Of a stretch of DNA of 64,000 nt, positions 15,776-24,260 are shown in pieces. Each line of letters opens with the position of its first letter. Position 1 is the stretch's first letter. The position numbers were made by a program, and so were the translations under genes. The notes beneath the pieces were generated by a model. The model searched no databases. It worked only from the letters and a program-made list of their open reading frames with translations, and had not been told where the DNA came from. Origin of the DNA: an uncultured bacterium (GTDB lineage: Bacteria; Planctomycetota; Phycisphaerae; Phycisphaerales; SM1A02); NCBI GenBank assembly GCA_903891095.1, contig CAITDI010000011.1:33021-97020 (forward strand). The letters are read 5' to 3'.

Positions 15776-18736
15776 ATGCACTTCGAACGCCCCGCATTCC
15801 TCCTGCTCCTCGCGCTGCTCGTGCCCGTGCTCGTGCTCGCGTGGCGCAGCCGTCGCAGCGAGGAACCGTGGAAGTGGTGGACCAGCCTCGCGCTCCGCAC
15901 GCTCGTCGTCCTCGCGCTCGTGCTCGCGCTCGCGCAGCCGATGTTCGTGCGCCGCGGCGAGGCGCTCACGACGGCGTTCGTGCTCGACCGCAGCCGCTCG
16001 ATCCCCGCGCCGCTGCTGCAGCGCGCGCGCGACTTTGCCAAGACGCTCGTCACCAACAAGAAGAAGCCCGAGGACCGCGTCGCCGCCGTCACCGTTGGCC
16101 GCGAGGCGGAGATCTCCGCGCAGCCCGACGCGCGCTCGATCATCGCGGACGAAGAGCACTCGGGCGACCGCGACGCGACCAACCTCGCGGGCGGCATCCG
16201 CCAGGCGCTCTCGATCCTGCCGCCCGACACCGCCAAGCGCATCGTGATCCTCTCCGACGGCAACGAGAACATCGGCAACGCGCTCGCCGAGGCCGATGTC
16301 GCCAAGTCCAACGGCATCCCGATCGACGTCGTGCCGATCGAGTACGAGTCACCGAACGAAGTCGTGTTCGAGTCGATCAAGGCGCCGCCGCGCGCGCGAC
16401 CTGGGCAGACGGCAGAACTTCGCCTGCTGCTCCGCAGCCAGCGCGCCGCGAAGGGCACCGTGTTTCTCAAGGAGGGCGGCCGGCCCGTCGACCTCGATCC
16501 CGATGCGCCAGGCGCGGGACTCGCCGTCGACCTCGAGGCGGGACCGCGCACGATCACCGTGCCGTACCCGCTTGAAGGCGCGGGCACGCGGCGGTTCGAG
16601 GCGGTGTTCGAGCCCGCCGACCAGACGCAGGACGCGATCCTCGAGAACAACCGCGCGATGGCCGTGACATTCGTCGACGGCAGCGGCCGCGTGCTCGTGG
16701 TCGACCCGACCAGCGGCAACGACACGCGCAGCTTTGTCGACGCGCTCGCGAAGACCTCGATCGAGCCCGTCCTCGTCACGCCCGATGCGCTCACGCAGGG
16801 CGGCGACTTCCTGAGCGGGTTCGACGCGATCGTGCTCGCGAACGTCCCGCGCTGGTCGATCGACGGCGAGACCGACCGCCTGCTCAAGGCGTATGTGCAC
16901 GACCTCGGCGGCGGACTGCTCATGCTCGGCGGCGACCAGAGCTTTGGCGCGGGCGGCTGGATCGACTCCGACACCGCGAGCGTGCTGCCCGTCAAGCTCG
17001 ATCCGCCCGCGACGCGCCAGATGGTGCGCGGCGGACTCGTGCTGATCGTCCACTCGTGCGAGATGCCGCAGGGCAACTACTGGGCGCAGCAGGTCTCGAT
17101 CGCCGCGATCGAGGCGCTCACGCGGCTCGACCTGATCGGCATCATCACGCTCGTGAGCGGCCCCGAGTGGGCGCTCCCGCTGCAGGAAGCGGGCGACAAG
17201 TCGAAGGCGATCGCCGCCGCGCGCTCGATGGTCGTCGGCGACATGTTCGACTTCGACAGCTCGGTCGCGATGGCCGAGAAGGCGCTCAGCGATTCGAAGG
17301 CGGGCCAGCGCCACATCATCATCATCTCCGACGGCGACCCCGCGCCGCCGAGCGCCGCGACGCTCGCGCGCGTCAAGGCCGCCAAGATCACCATCTCGAC
17401 CGTCATGGTCAGCGGCCACGGCACGCAGCAGGACTACGTGAACATGAAGTTCGCCGCCGAGGAGACGGGCGGGCGCTTCTACGAGGTCACGAACCCCAAG
17501 GAACTCCCGAAGATCTTCACGAAGGAAGCGGCGGTGGTCTCGCGCTCGCTGATCGTCGAAGGCGAGTTCGCGCCGCAGATCGCGCCGTCGACGTCGGGCC
17601 CGCTGCGCGGCGTGACGGGCGTGCCCGGGCTTTCGGGCTACATCCTGTCCGTGCCGCGCGAAGGCCTCGCGCAGGTGCAGATCTCGAACAAGACCGAGGA
17701 AGGCGTCGACCCGATCTTCGCGTGGTGGAACCACGGCCTCGGCCGCTCGGTGATCTTCGCGTCCGACACGGGCGCGCGCTGGACCAAGCAGTGGACCTCG
17801 TGGGGCGAGTACCGCGCGTTCTGGGAGCAGACGGTGCGCTGGCTGCTGCGACCCGCGGTGCCCGCGAACGCGCAGGTGCGGACGCGCGTCGAAGGCGAGA
17901 CGGCGATCGTCGAACTCGAGGCGACTGCTGCATCGGGCGGCTTCGCGACCAACCTCGATCCCGAGGCGATGAGCGTCGGCCCGACGGGCACGACCTCGCC
18001 GCTCGTCGTCGTGCAGACCGGACCAGGTCGCTGGCGCAGCGAGTTCCCCGTCGCGGAGGCGGGCGCGTATCTCGTCAACTTCAGCCTCGGCAAGGGCGAG
18101 GACGGCAGGCGTTCGAGCGTGCAGGCGTCGGTGAGTGTGCCGTACCCGAAGGAGTTCCGCACCGTGCGCGACAACCGCGCGCTGCTCGAGCAGATCGCCG
18201 ACAAGACGGGCGGCCGCGTGCTCTCGCTTGCGTCGGCGCAGGGCGTCGATGGATTCCTGCGCGAGGGGCTGCCGATCCCCGAGAGCGCGCGGCGCATCTG
18301 GGATCTGATGGCGATCGCGGCCGCGGTGCTCTTCCTGCTCGATGTCGCGGTGCGCCGCGTCGCGATCGACTGGGCGGGTGTCCGAAAGGACGCGTCCGAC
18401 GCGGTCGCCGTCCGCAAGGTCGGCGACGGAACCGTCGCCGCGTGGAAGAAGGCGCGCGCGAAGAGCGGCGAGTCTGCATCGACGACTCCCGCCGCCAGCG
18501 ACGCGATGCGCAAGGCGATGGAGGAAGGTCCGTCGCTCGACGTGCGCAACGAAGTCAAGGACGACGGCGCCGCCGCGCGCGCGCAGGCAGCTCGCGCGGC
18601 AGGCGGCGACAAGCCCGCCGACGATGCGGCCGCGAAGCCCGAGGCCGACGAGAACACGACCTCGCGCCTGCTCCGTGCGAAGCGCCGCGCGACCGGTGGC
18701 GACGACGCCGATGGCGGAGGCCCGCGTGGCAGCTGA
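15776..18736 (+). CDS. VWA-domain membrane protein with GATase1-like domain
   Basis: 986 residues from ATG 15776; an upstream TTG at 15737 is in frame but unlikely. Two N-terminal membrane helices are followed by a first VWA-type domain with MIDAS-like D71-R-S-R-S, then IVILSDGNENIG. The middle (about nt 16680-17040) matches the class I glutamine-amidotransferase-like fold often found in these planctomycete proteins (LLMLGGDQSFGAGGW) without an obvious catalytic Cys. A second VWA-like block follows (IIIISDGDPAPP). A C-terminal helix (~nt 18295-18345) anchors a charged tail. It heads the moxR/DUF58/VWA operon, whose products are generally linked to envelope stress or metal-chelatase-like chaperoning. 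Confidence 0.82.
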   Translation: MHFERPAFLLLLALLVPVLVLAWRSRRSEEPWKWWTSLALRTLVVLALVLALAQPMFVRRGEALTTAFVLDRSRSIPAPLLQRARDFAKTLVTNKKKPEDRVAAVTVGREAEISAQPDARSIIADEEHSGDRDATNLAGGIRQALSILPPDTAKRIVILSDGNENIGNALAEADVAKSNGIPIDVVPIEYESPNEVVFESIKAPPRARPGQTAELRLLLRSQRAAKGTVFLKEGGRPVDLDPDAPGAGLAVDLEAGPRTITVPYPLEGAGTRRFEAVFEPADQTQDAILENNRAMAVTFVDGSGRVLVVDPTSGNDTRSFVDALAKTSIEPVLVTPDALTQGGDFLSGFDAIVLANVPRWSIDGETDRLLKAYVHDLGGGLLMLGGDQSFGAGGWIDSDTASVLPVKLDPPATRQMVRGGLVLIVHSCEMPQGNYWAQQVSIAAIEALTRLDLIGIITLVSGPEWALPLQEAGDKSKAIAAARSMVVGDMFDFDSSVAMAEKALSDSKAGQRHIIIISDGDPAPPSAATLARVKAAKITISTVMVSGHGTQQDYVNMKFAAEETGGRFYEVTNPKELPKIFTKEAAVVSRSLIVEGEFAPQIAPSTSGPLRGVTGVPGLSGYILSVPREGLAQVQISNKTEEGVDPIFAWWNHGLGRSVIFASDTGARWTKQWTSWGEYRAFWEQTVRWLLRPAVPANAQVRTRVEGETAIVELEATAASGGFATNLDPEAMSVGPTGTTSPLVVVQTGPGRWRSEFPVAEAGAYLVNFSLGKGEDGRRSSVQASVSVPYPKEFRTVRDNRALLEQIADKTGGRVLSLASAQGVDGFLREGLPIPESARRIWDLMAIAAAVLFLLDVAVRRVAIDWAGVRKDASDAVAVRKVGDGTVAAWKKARAKSGESASTTPAASDAMRKAMEEGPSLDVRNEVKDDGAAARAQAARAAGGDKPADDAAAKPEADENTTSRLLRAKRRATGGDDADGGGPRGS

Positions 18737-19820
18737 GCCCGCGCCCAACTACTCCGCCGATGAACGCGACCTCGACGGCGCGGGCATCGACGACGTCGCC
18801 GAGGCGCGGCGCCGCTGCGAGGCGTTTCGCAAGATCTTCGCGCGGCTCCGCAGCGAGGTCGGCAAGAGCCTCGTCGGCCAGCGCGAGGTCGTCGATCTCG
18901 CGCTCGTCACGCTCTTCGCCGACGGACATCTCCTCCTCGAAGGCGTGCCTGGCCTCGGCAAGACGCTCCTCGTGCGCTCGCTCGCGGCGGCGACGGGGCT
19001 CGGCTTCTCGCGCATCCAGTTCACGCCCGATGTGATGCCCGCCGACATCACGGGCACGAGCATCCTCGTCGAGGACGAGTCCGCGGGGCGCCGCTCGATC
19101 CAGTTCCGCCCAGGGCCGCTGTTCGCGCAGCTGGTCCTCGCCGACGAGATCAACCGCGCGAGCCCCAAGACGCAGTCCGCGCTCCTCGAGGCGATGCAGG
19201 AGCGCTCGGTCACGAGCGGCGGCGAGACGCGCCCGCTGGGGCGGCCGTTCTTCGTGATGGCGACGCAGAATCCGATCGAGCAGGAGGGCACGTTTCCGCT
19301 GCCCGAGGCGCAGCTCGACCGCTTCCTGCTCAAGGTCGATGTGCCGCCGCCCGACCGCGAGACGCTGCGCGAGGTGCTCGAGCGCACGACCAAGACCGAG
19401 CTCGTCATGCCGTCGCAGGTGCTCGACGCGCGCGCGATCATCGCCGCGCAGAAGCTCGCGCGCCGCATCCCGATGGCGCCCGAGGTCCAGGACTGGATCG
19501 TGCGCCTCGTGCTCGGCACGCATCCAGGCGGCGAGTTCTGCAGCGACGAGAACGCGCGGCTGATCAGGATCGGCGCGAGTCCGCGCGCGGCGCAGGCGAT
19601 CGCCTCGTGCTCGCGCGTGGTCGCGCTCATGGCGGGTCGCTACGCGGTGAGCTTTGACGACGCGCGCAAGGTCGCGCGCGCCGCGCTGCGCCATCGCCTG
19701 CACCGGTCGTTCGAGGCCGAGGCCGAAGGCGTGTCGAACGACGAGATCGCGCGCCGCGTGATCGCCGCGACGCCGACGGAATACGCGCGAATCGGCGCCG
19801 CGAAGGGCGGTGTCGCATGA
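18726..19820 (+). CDS. moxR: MoxR-family AAA+ ATPase
   Basis: This 364-residue cytoplasmic ATPase has Walker A GVPGLGKT (about residues 73-80), Walker B LVLADEINRA with D140-E141, and the family signatures MATQNPIEQEGTFPLPEAQLD and the C-terminal lid domain. MoxR proteins act with VWA partners as chaperone-like modules. GTG 18726 has GGAGG at 18716-18720 and overlaps the previous stop; an ATG at 18711 is the alternative. The stop overlaps the DUF58 gene as ATGA, giving the classic order VWA-moxR-DUF58-VWA. Confidence 0.93.
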   Translation: MAAEPAPNYSADERDLDGAGIDDVAEARRRCEAFRKIFARLRSEVGKSLVGQREVVDLALVTLFADGHLLLEGVPGLGKTLLVRSLAAATGLGFSRIQFTPDVMPADITGTSILVEDESAGRRSIQFRPGPLFAQLVLADEINRASPKTQSALLEAMQERSVTSGGETRPLGRPFFVMATQNPIEQEGTFPLPEAQLDRFLLKVDVPPPDRETLREVLERTTKTELVMPSQVLDARAIIAAQKLARRIPMAPEVQDWIVRLVLGTHPGGEFCSDENARLIRIGASPRAAQAIASCSRVVALMAGRYAVSFDDARKVARAALRHRLHRSFEAEAEGVSNDEIARRVIAATPTEYARIGAAKGGVA

Positions 19821-20758
19821 ACGCCGCAAACGCAGCCGGCGCCGGCAGCAGCAAGCCGCTCAAGAAGCTCGACGACCTCCTCGACTCGACGCTCATGGCC
19901 AAGCTCGACGCGATCGACGTCGTGAGCCGCAAGATCTTCTCGGGCAAGCTGCAGGGCGAGCGCCGCTCCAAGCGCCGCGGACAGTCGATCGAGTTCGCCG
20001 ACTACCGCCCGTATGTCCACGGCGACGACCTGCGCTTCGTCGACTGGAACATCTTCGGCCGCCTCGACAAGCTCTTCCTCAAGATGTTCCTCGAGGAGGA
20101 GGACCTCTCGCTCGTGATCGCGCTCGACACCAGCGCGTCGATGCGCGCGGGCAATCCCGATGCGTTCGACTACGCGCGCCGCGTGGCGATGGCGCTCGCG
20201 TACGTCGGCCTCACCAACCAGCACCGCGTGTCGCTCGTCGGGTTCTCGCAAGGCAGGATCGACCGCGCGTCGAACCTCCGCGGCCGCCGCAAGGCCGCCG
20301 ATGTCGCGCAGTGGCTCCTCGCGCGCGAGCCCGAGGGGGCGTCGGGCTTCGAGGACGCGATGCGGCTTGTCGGCACCACGCGGCTCGGCCGCGGCATCAT
20401 GGTGGTGCTGTCGGATTTCCTCTTCCACGAGGGCTTCGAGAAGGGGCTCGGCATGGTCGCGGGCCGCGGGTTCGACCTGTACGCGCTGCAGGTGCTCGCG
20501 CCGCAGGTCGCCGATCCCGCGCGCGAAGGCGGCGTGTCGGGCGATCTCGTCCTCGTCGACAGCGAGACCGAGGCGGAGACCGAGGTCACCGTCACGCCTG
20601 AACTCCTGCGGATCTACCGCGAGCGGCTCGACCGCCTGTGCGGCGCGCTGCGCGGCTACTGCACGCGGCGCGACATCGTGCACATGGTGGTCGAGACGTC
20701 GACGCCGGTCGACACGCTGATGCTGGAGTACTTGCGACGGCGGGGGTTGTTGCGATGA
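19817..20758 (+). CDS. DUF58 (VWA-like) protein
   Basis: The 313 residues contain the DUF58 signature GQSIEFADYRPYVHGDDLRF-x-DWN, followed by a VWA-like segment with D104-T-S-A-S-M as a metal-binding MIDAS motif. The protein is predicted to be cytoplasmic, without membrane helices, unlike the longer DUF58 proteins. In the MoxR operons these proteins are taken to be partners of the ATPase. Both ends overlap neighbours (ATGA with moxR, ATGA with the next VWA gene), so translation of the three is probably coupled. Confidence 0.9.
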   Translation: MNAANAAGAGSSKPLKKLDDLLDSTLMAKLDAIDVVSRKIFSGKLQGERRSKRRGQSIEFADYRPYVHGDDLRFVDWNIFGRLDKLFLKMFLEEEDLSLVIALDTSASMRAGNPDAFDYARRVAMALAYVGLTNQHRVSLVGFSQGRIDRASNLRGRRKAADVAQWLLAREPEGASGFEDAMRLVGTTRLGRGIMVVLSDFLFHEGFEKGLGMVAGRGFDLYALQVLAPQVADPAREGGVSGDLVLVDSETEAETEVTVTPELLRIYRERLDRLCGALRGYCTRRDIVHMVVETSTPVDTLMLEYLRRRGLLR

Positions 20759-22830
20759 GCGCGCCGGTACTCCTCGCCGTCCCATCGCTCCTCGCGGTCA
20801 CATGGGTCACGCCCGTCGCCGGCGCCGTGCTCGGCGCGGCGATCCTCGCGCCGCTCGTCGCGCTGTGGTTCCTCAAGCTGCGCCGCAAGCGCCGTGTCGT
20901 GTCGAGCACGCTGCTCTGGACGCGCTCGCTCGCGGATCTCCGCGCGAACGCGCCGTTCCAGCGGATCCGATTCAGCTGGCTGCTGCTCCTGCAGATCCTC
21001 GCCGTCGCTGCGATCGCCATCGCGCTCGCGCAGCCCGAGGCGGAGGGCTTTGGCGCGAGCGGCGGACGCCACGTGCTCCTCATCGACCGCTCCGCGAGCA
21101 TGAACGCGATCGAGACCGACGACGGCGCGGGCGGCAAGCTCGACAAGCCCGCCGCGCGCCTCGCGCAGGCCAAGCAGGCCGCGAAGGACCGCGTGCGCGC
21201 GCTCCTCGGCGGCGGCTGGTTCTCGAACAGCGGCGGCGATGTGATGGTCATCTCCTTCGGCGCGCGCGCCGAGGTGCGCGCGCCGTTTACCGACTCGATC
21301 GCCACGCTCGAGGCCGCGATCGACGCGATCCAGCCGACCGACGAATCGACGCGCCTCGACGAGGCCGTCGCGCTCGCCCGCGCGTTCACCACCAACCAGA
21401 ACCGCAACGACAAGCGCGGCGAGATCACGCAGAACGCCGCCTCCGCCGAGCTGCCCACCATCGAGCTCTACTCCGACGGCCGCATCGCCGACCTCGGCAA
21501 GCTCGCGCTGCGCCCCGGCGAGACGATCGTCTACCACAAGGTCGGCGCGGCCTCGAACAACGCCGCGGTCGTCGCGATCAGCGCCGAGCGCCCGCCCGAC
21601 GCGCCTGAGAAGGTGCAGGTCTTCGCCTCGGTCGTGAACCCGATGCCCGAGCCGCGCAGCGTCACGCTGCAGCTTGCGATCAACGGCACGGTGCGCTCGA
21701 TCCTCCCCAAGCCGATCGAGGTCGCGGCCGCGGTCGACCGCGACGGAACCTTCGTGCCCGGCCGCGCGCAGGTGACCTTCCGCCCGATCGACCAGCCGAC
21801 CGACGCGTCGATCGAGGTCTCGATCGTCGAGGACGACGCGCTGCGCTCGGACGACGCCGCGATCGCCATCGTCCCGCCGCCCAAGCGACTCGCGGTGCTG
21901 CTCGTCGGCGAGGAGGGCTTCCTCCTCAAGACGCTCCTCGAGGGACTGCCGCTCGAGCGCTTCAACACGATGACCTCCGCCGAGTTCGACGCGCTGGTCG
22001 AGGCGAACGGCGCAGGCGCGTACGACGTGGTCGTCCTCGACGGCGTCGCGCCCAAGAAGCTCACGCCCGGCCGCTACCTCGCCTTCGGCGCCGCGCCGCC
22101 GGTCGACGGGCTCACCGCGTTCGGCACGCACGGCAGCGTGTACGCGCGCTCGGTGCGCGACGAGCATCCGCTGTTTCGTTCGGCGGGGCTCGACGAGCTC
22201 TTCGTGTCGAAGTCGGTCGCGGTGCAGGCGGACCGCAGCTTCCAGGTGCTCGCCGAGAGCGCCGAGGGTCCGCTGGTCGCGACGCTCGACCGCGCGGAGA
22301 CGCATGTGGTGTACGTCGCGTTCGATCCGCTCGACTCGAACTGGCCGTTCCAGCGCTCGTTCGTGAACTTCGTCGCCAACGCGATCGACTACCTCGGCCG
22401 CGCGGGCGACGCGATCGCGGGGCAGGGCGTCGCGCCCGGCGACGCGATCACGCTGCGCCTCCCGCAAGGCGTGCGCGACGCCGAGATCCTCGCGCCCGAC
22501 GGCACGAAGGCCAAGATGGCCGTCGACGGCGAAGGCAACGCGTCATGGGGTCCCGCGATGCGCGCGGGGTTGTATCGGATCAGTTTCAACGCGCCGGGTG
22601 GAAGTGGCGCGAGTGGCGGGGCGGAGCAGCGACTTGCGGCGGTGAACATCTCCGACGCGAACGAAGCGCGCATCGAGCCGCGCGCCGAGCTCGTCCTCGG
22701 CAACACGCAGGTGCAGGGCGTGAACATCGCCGCCACCCGCCGCGGCGCGATGTGGCCATGGGTGCTCGCGCTCGGCCTCCTCGTGGTCGTGGTCGAGTGG
22801 TGGTACTACCAGCGGCAGATTCGGGTGTAG
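20755..22830 (+). CDS. BatA-like VWA membrane protein
   Basis: 691 residues. The N-terminal BatA-type region has two helices around 'GAAILAPLVALWFLKLRRKR' and 'LLLLQILAVAAIAIALAQPEA'. A VWA domain starts with HVLLIDRSASM (D111-x-S-x-S). The middle is a beta-rich, Ig-like extracytoplasmic part, and a C-terminal helix (ALGLLVVVVEWWYYQRQ) returns to the membrane. The gene closes the four-gene operon; ATGA overlap with the DUF58 gene. After its stop come REP-like repeats. The substrate of the system is unknown. Confidence 0.88.
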   Translation: MSAPVLLAVPSLLAVTWVTPVAGAVLGAAILAPLVALWFLKLRRKRRVVSSTLLWTRSLADLRANAPFQRIRFSWLLLLQILAVAAIAIALAQPEAEGFGASGGRHVLLIDRSASMNAIETDDGAGGKLDKPAARLAQAKQAAKDRVRALLGGGWFSNSGGDVMVISFGARAEVRAPFTDSIATLEAAIDAIQPTDESTRLDEAVALARAFTTNQNRNDKRGEITQNAASAELPTIELYSDGRIADLGKLALRPGETIVYHKVGAASNNAAVVAISAERPPDAPEKVQVFASVVNPMPEPRSVTLQLAINGTVRSILPKPIEVAAAVDRDGTFVPGRAQVTFRPIDQPTDASIEVSIVEDDALRSDDAAIAIVPPPKRLAVLLVGEEGFLLKTLLEGLPLERFNTMTSAEFDALVEANGAGAYDVVVLDGVAPKKLTPGRYLAFGAAPPVDGLTAFGTHGSVYARSVRDEHPLFRSAGLDELFVSKSVAVQADRSFQVLAESAEGPLVATLDRAETHVVYVAFDPLDSNWPFQRSFVNFVANAIDYLGRAGDAIAGQGVAPGDAITLRLPQGVRDAEILAPDGTKAKMAVDGEGNASWGPAMRAGLYRISFNAPGGSGASGGAEQRLAAVNISDANEARIEPRAELVLGNTQVQGVNIAATRRGAMWPWVLALGLLVVVVEWWYYQRQIRV

Positions 22831-22849
22831 CGCGCGCCACGCGTTGTCG

Positions 22850-23252
22850 CCGCCCGAAGGGCGGTACGAACAACCGCGGTCCCCACGCCGACCGCCGCCC
22901 GAAGGGGCGGTACGAACAATCGTGGTCCCCACGCCGATCGCCGCCCGAAGGGCGGTACGAACAACCGTGGTCCCCACGCCGACCGCCGCCCGAAGGGCGG
23001 GTGCCACTTCCTGCAAAGCAGGTAGTGGTCGCCGCGCACACGAAGTCACACGGGTGCGGCGCGAAGCGCCGGTCCGACATCACCAGTGAACATCTCCTTC
23101 TGAACCCGCGCGGCGTCGATGGCCGCCCGAAGGGCGTTACGAACAACCGCGCGCCCCACGCCGACCGCCGCCCGCAGGGCGGGTGCCACTTCCTGCAAAG
23201 CAGGTAGTGGTCGCCGTGCGCATGAAGTCACGCGGGTGCGGCGCGAAGCGGC
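22850..23252. repeat. REP-like palindromic repeat cluster in 22831-23330
   Basis: A palindrome CCGCCCGAAGGGCGG begins at 22850, 22895, 22941 and 22986, spaced 45-46 bp, with the constant spacer TACGAACAACCGyGGTCCCC. Degenerate copies begin at 23123 and 23168. A second unit of ~85 bp is present twice (22986-23070 and 23168-23252); it contains CCACTTCCTGCAAAGCAGG-TAGTGG, which forms a hairpin. No gene is supported here; short frames come from the repeats. The cluster lies between the VWA operon and the accessory nuclease locus. Confidence 0.88.
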
Positions 23253-23268
23253 GATCCGCTCCGATTGC

Positions 23269-23297
23269 TTGCGCCGCATGAAACCGCCCAGTAGTCT
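23269..23297 (+). promoter_or_regulatory. Probable promoter of the accessory locus
   Basis: TTGCGC (23269-23274) is 17 nt from TAGTCT (23292-23297). A leader of ~30 nt then runs to the ATG at 23331, which is preceded by AGAAGGA. Confidence 0.45.
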
Positions 23298-23330
23298 GCT
23301 CCGCCCTCAACAATCCGAGAAGGAATTGAA

Positions 23331-24215
23331 ATGGACCGTTCCTACTTCAAGTACACGACGAAGTCCCGGCTCGACAAGGCGATCAACTCGCTGCTCGGAA
23401 TCGTGCAAGGGATCTCCATCGACGGCATGATCAACGACCGCGAGATGGCCTATCTGGCGAGCTGGATCGCCGAACACGGCGGCGGGGAGCAGCTGCATCC
23501 CTTTAGCGAGCTCCTGCCCGTTCTCCGCAATGCACTCGCTGACGGCAGGCTGGACGACGAGGAACGCGCGGACCTGAGGTGGATGTGCGACCAGTTTCGT
23601 TCAGCCGAGTTTTTCGACAAGGTCACAGGGGATCTGCAAAGGCTGCATTCGATGCTGGGTGGCGTCGGGGCGGACGGCGAGATTTCGGAAGAGGAACTCC
23701 GCCAACTCCGCGGCTGGCTCGAGGAGCACAGCCATCTTCAATCGTGCTGGCCGTATGACGAAGTTTCGTCAATCATCACGGGTGTCCTCGCGGACGGCCG
23801 GATCGACGAGACGGAGCACGAGTTGCTTCGCGCGTTCTTCGGTGATTTCACAGAGGCCTCTGATCGCAAGGTGCTAAGTGGATCTCTGGTAAGAATTCCT
23901 CAAGGGGTCGCCGGCATCTGCGCGGCGTGCCCGGAGGTTCGCTTCGCAGGCATGAAGTTCTGCTTCACCGGTGAATCATCGAGGTTCACGCGAGAGGAAC
24001 TCTTCGCCACTGTCGAGCGACTCGGTGGAACGGTTGTCTCAGCCGTAAGCGGCAAGGTGAACTTCTTGGTCGTCGGTTCGGAGGGCAACCCTTGCTGGGC
24101 GTTTGCGTGCTACGGCCGCAAGGTCCAGAAGGCGCTCGAACTCCGCAAGGACGGTGCCCGCATCATGCTCGTGCACGAGACCGACTTTCACGACGCAGTC
24201 GCGGATCACGGTTGA
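23331..24215 (+). CDS. DGxI-repeat (TerB-like) protein with C-terminal BRCT domain
   Basis: 294 residues. The first ~190 residues carry four short repeats of an acidic 'DGxI-x-E' type (IDGMINDREMAYL, ADGRLDDEERADL, ADGEISEEELRQL, ADGRIDETEHELL), each opening a helix; the layout resembles TerB-like helical domains. Residues ~205-290 form a BRCT domain like that of DNA ligase LigA (FAGMKFCFTGESSRFTREEL ... LGGTVVSAVSGKVNFLVVG). BRCT domains of this kind bind nicked or damaged DNA ends. The start ATG has AGAAGGA 5-10 nt before it. Codon use is less GC-extreme than in the neighbours. A SNIPE-like nuclease gene follows 45 bp downstream, and the two probably form an operon. Confidence 0.75.
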   Translation: MDRSYFKYTTKSRLDKAINSLLGIVQGISIDGMINDREMAYLASWIAEHGGGEQLHPFSELLPVLRNALADGRLDDEERADLRWMCDQFRSAEFFDKVTGDLQRLHSMLGGVGADGEISEEELRQLRGWLEEHSHLQSCWPYDEVSSIITGVLADGRIDETEHELLRAFFGDFTEASDRKVLSGSLVRIPQGVAGICAACPEVRFAGMKFCFTGESSRFTREELFATVERLGGTVVSAVSGKVNFLVVGSEGNPCWAFACYGRKVQKALELRKDGARIMLVHETDFHDAVADHG

Positions 24216-24260
24216 TCTCAGATCAAGCTCAAGGCGCCTCGGCGACGAACGGACACCTCC

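Noticed and set aside
22850..23252. CRISPR array
   Set aside because: The 45-46-bp periodic units are repetitive throughout, with no unique spacers, and no cas gene is present.
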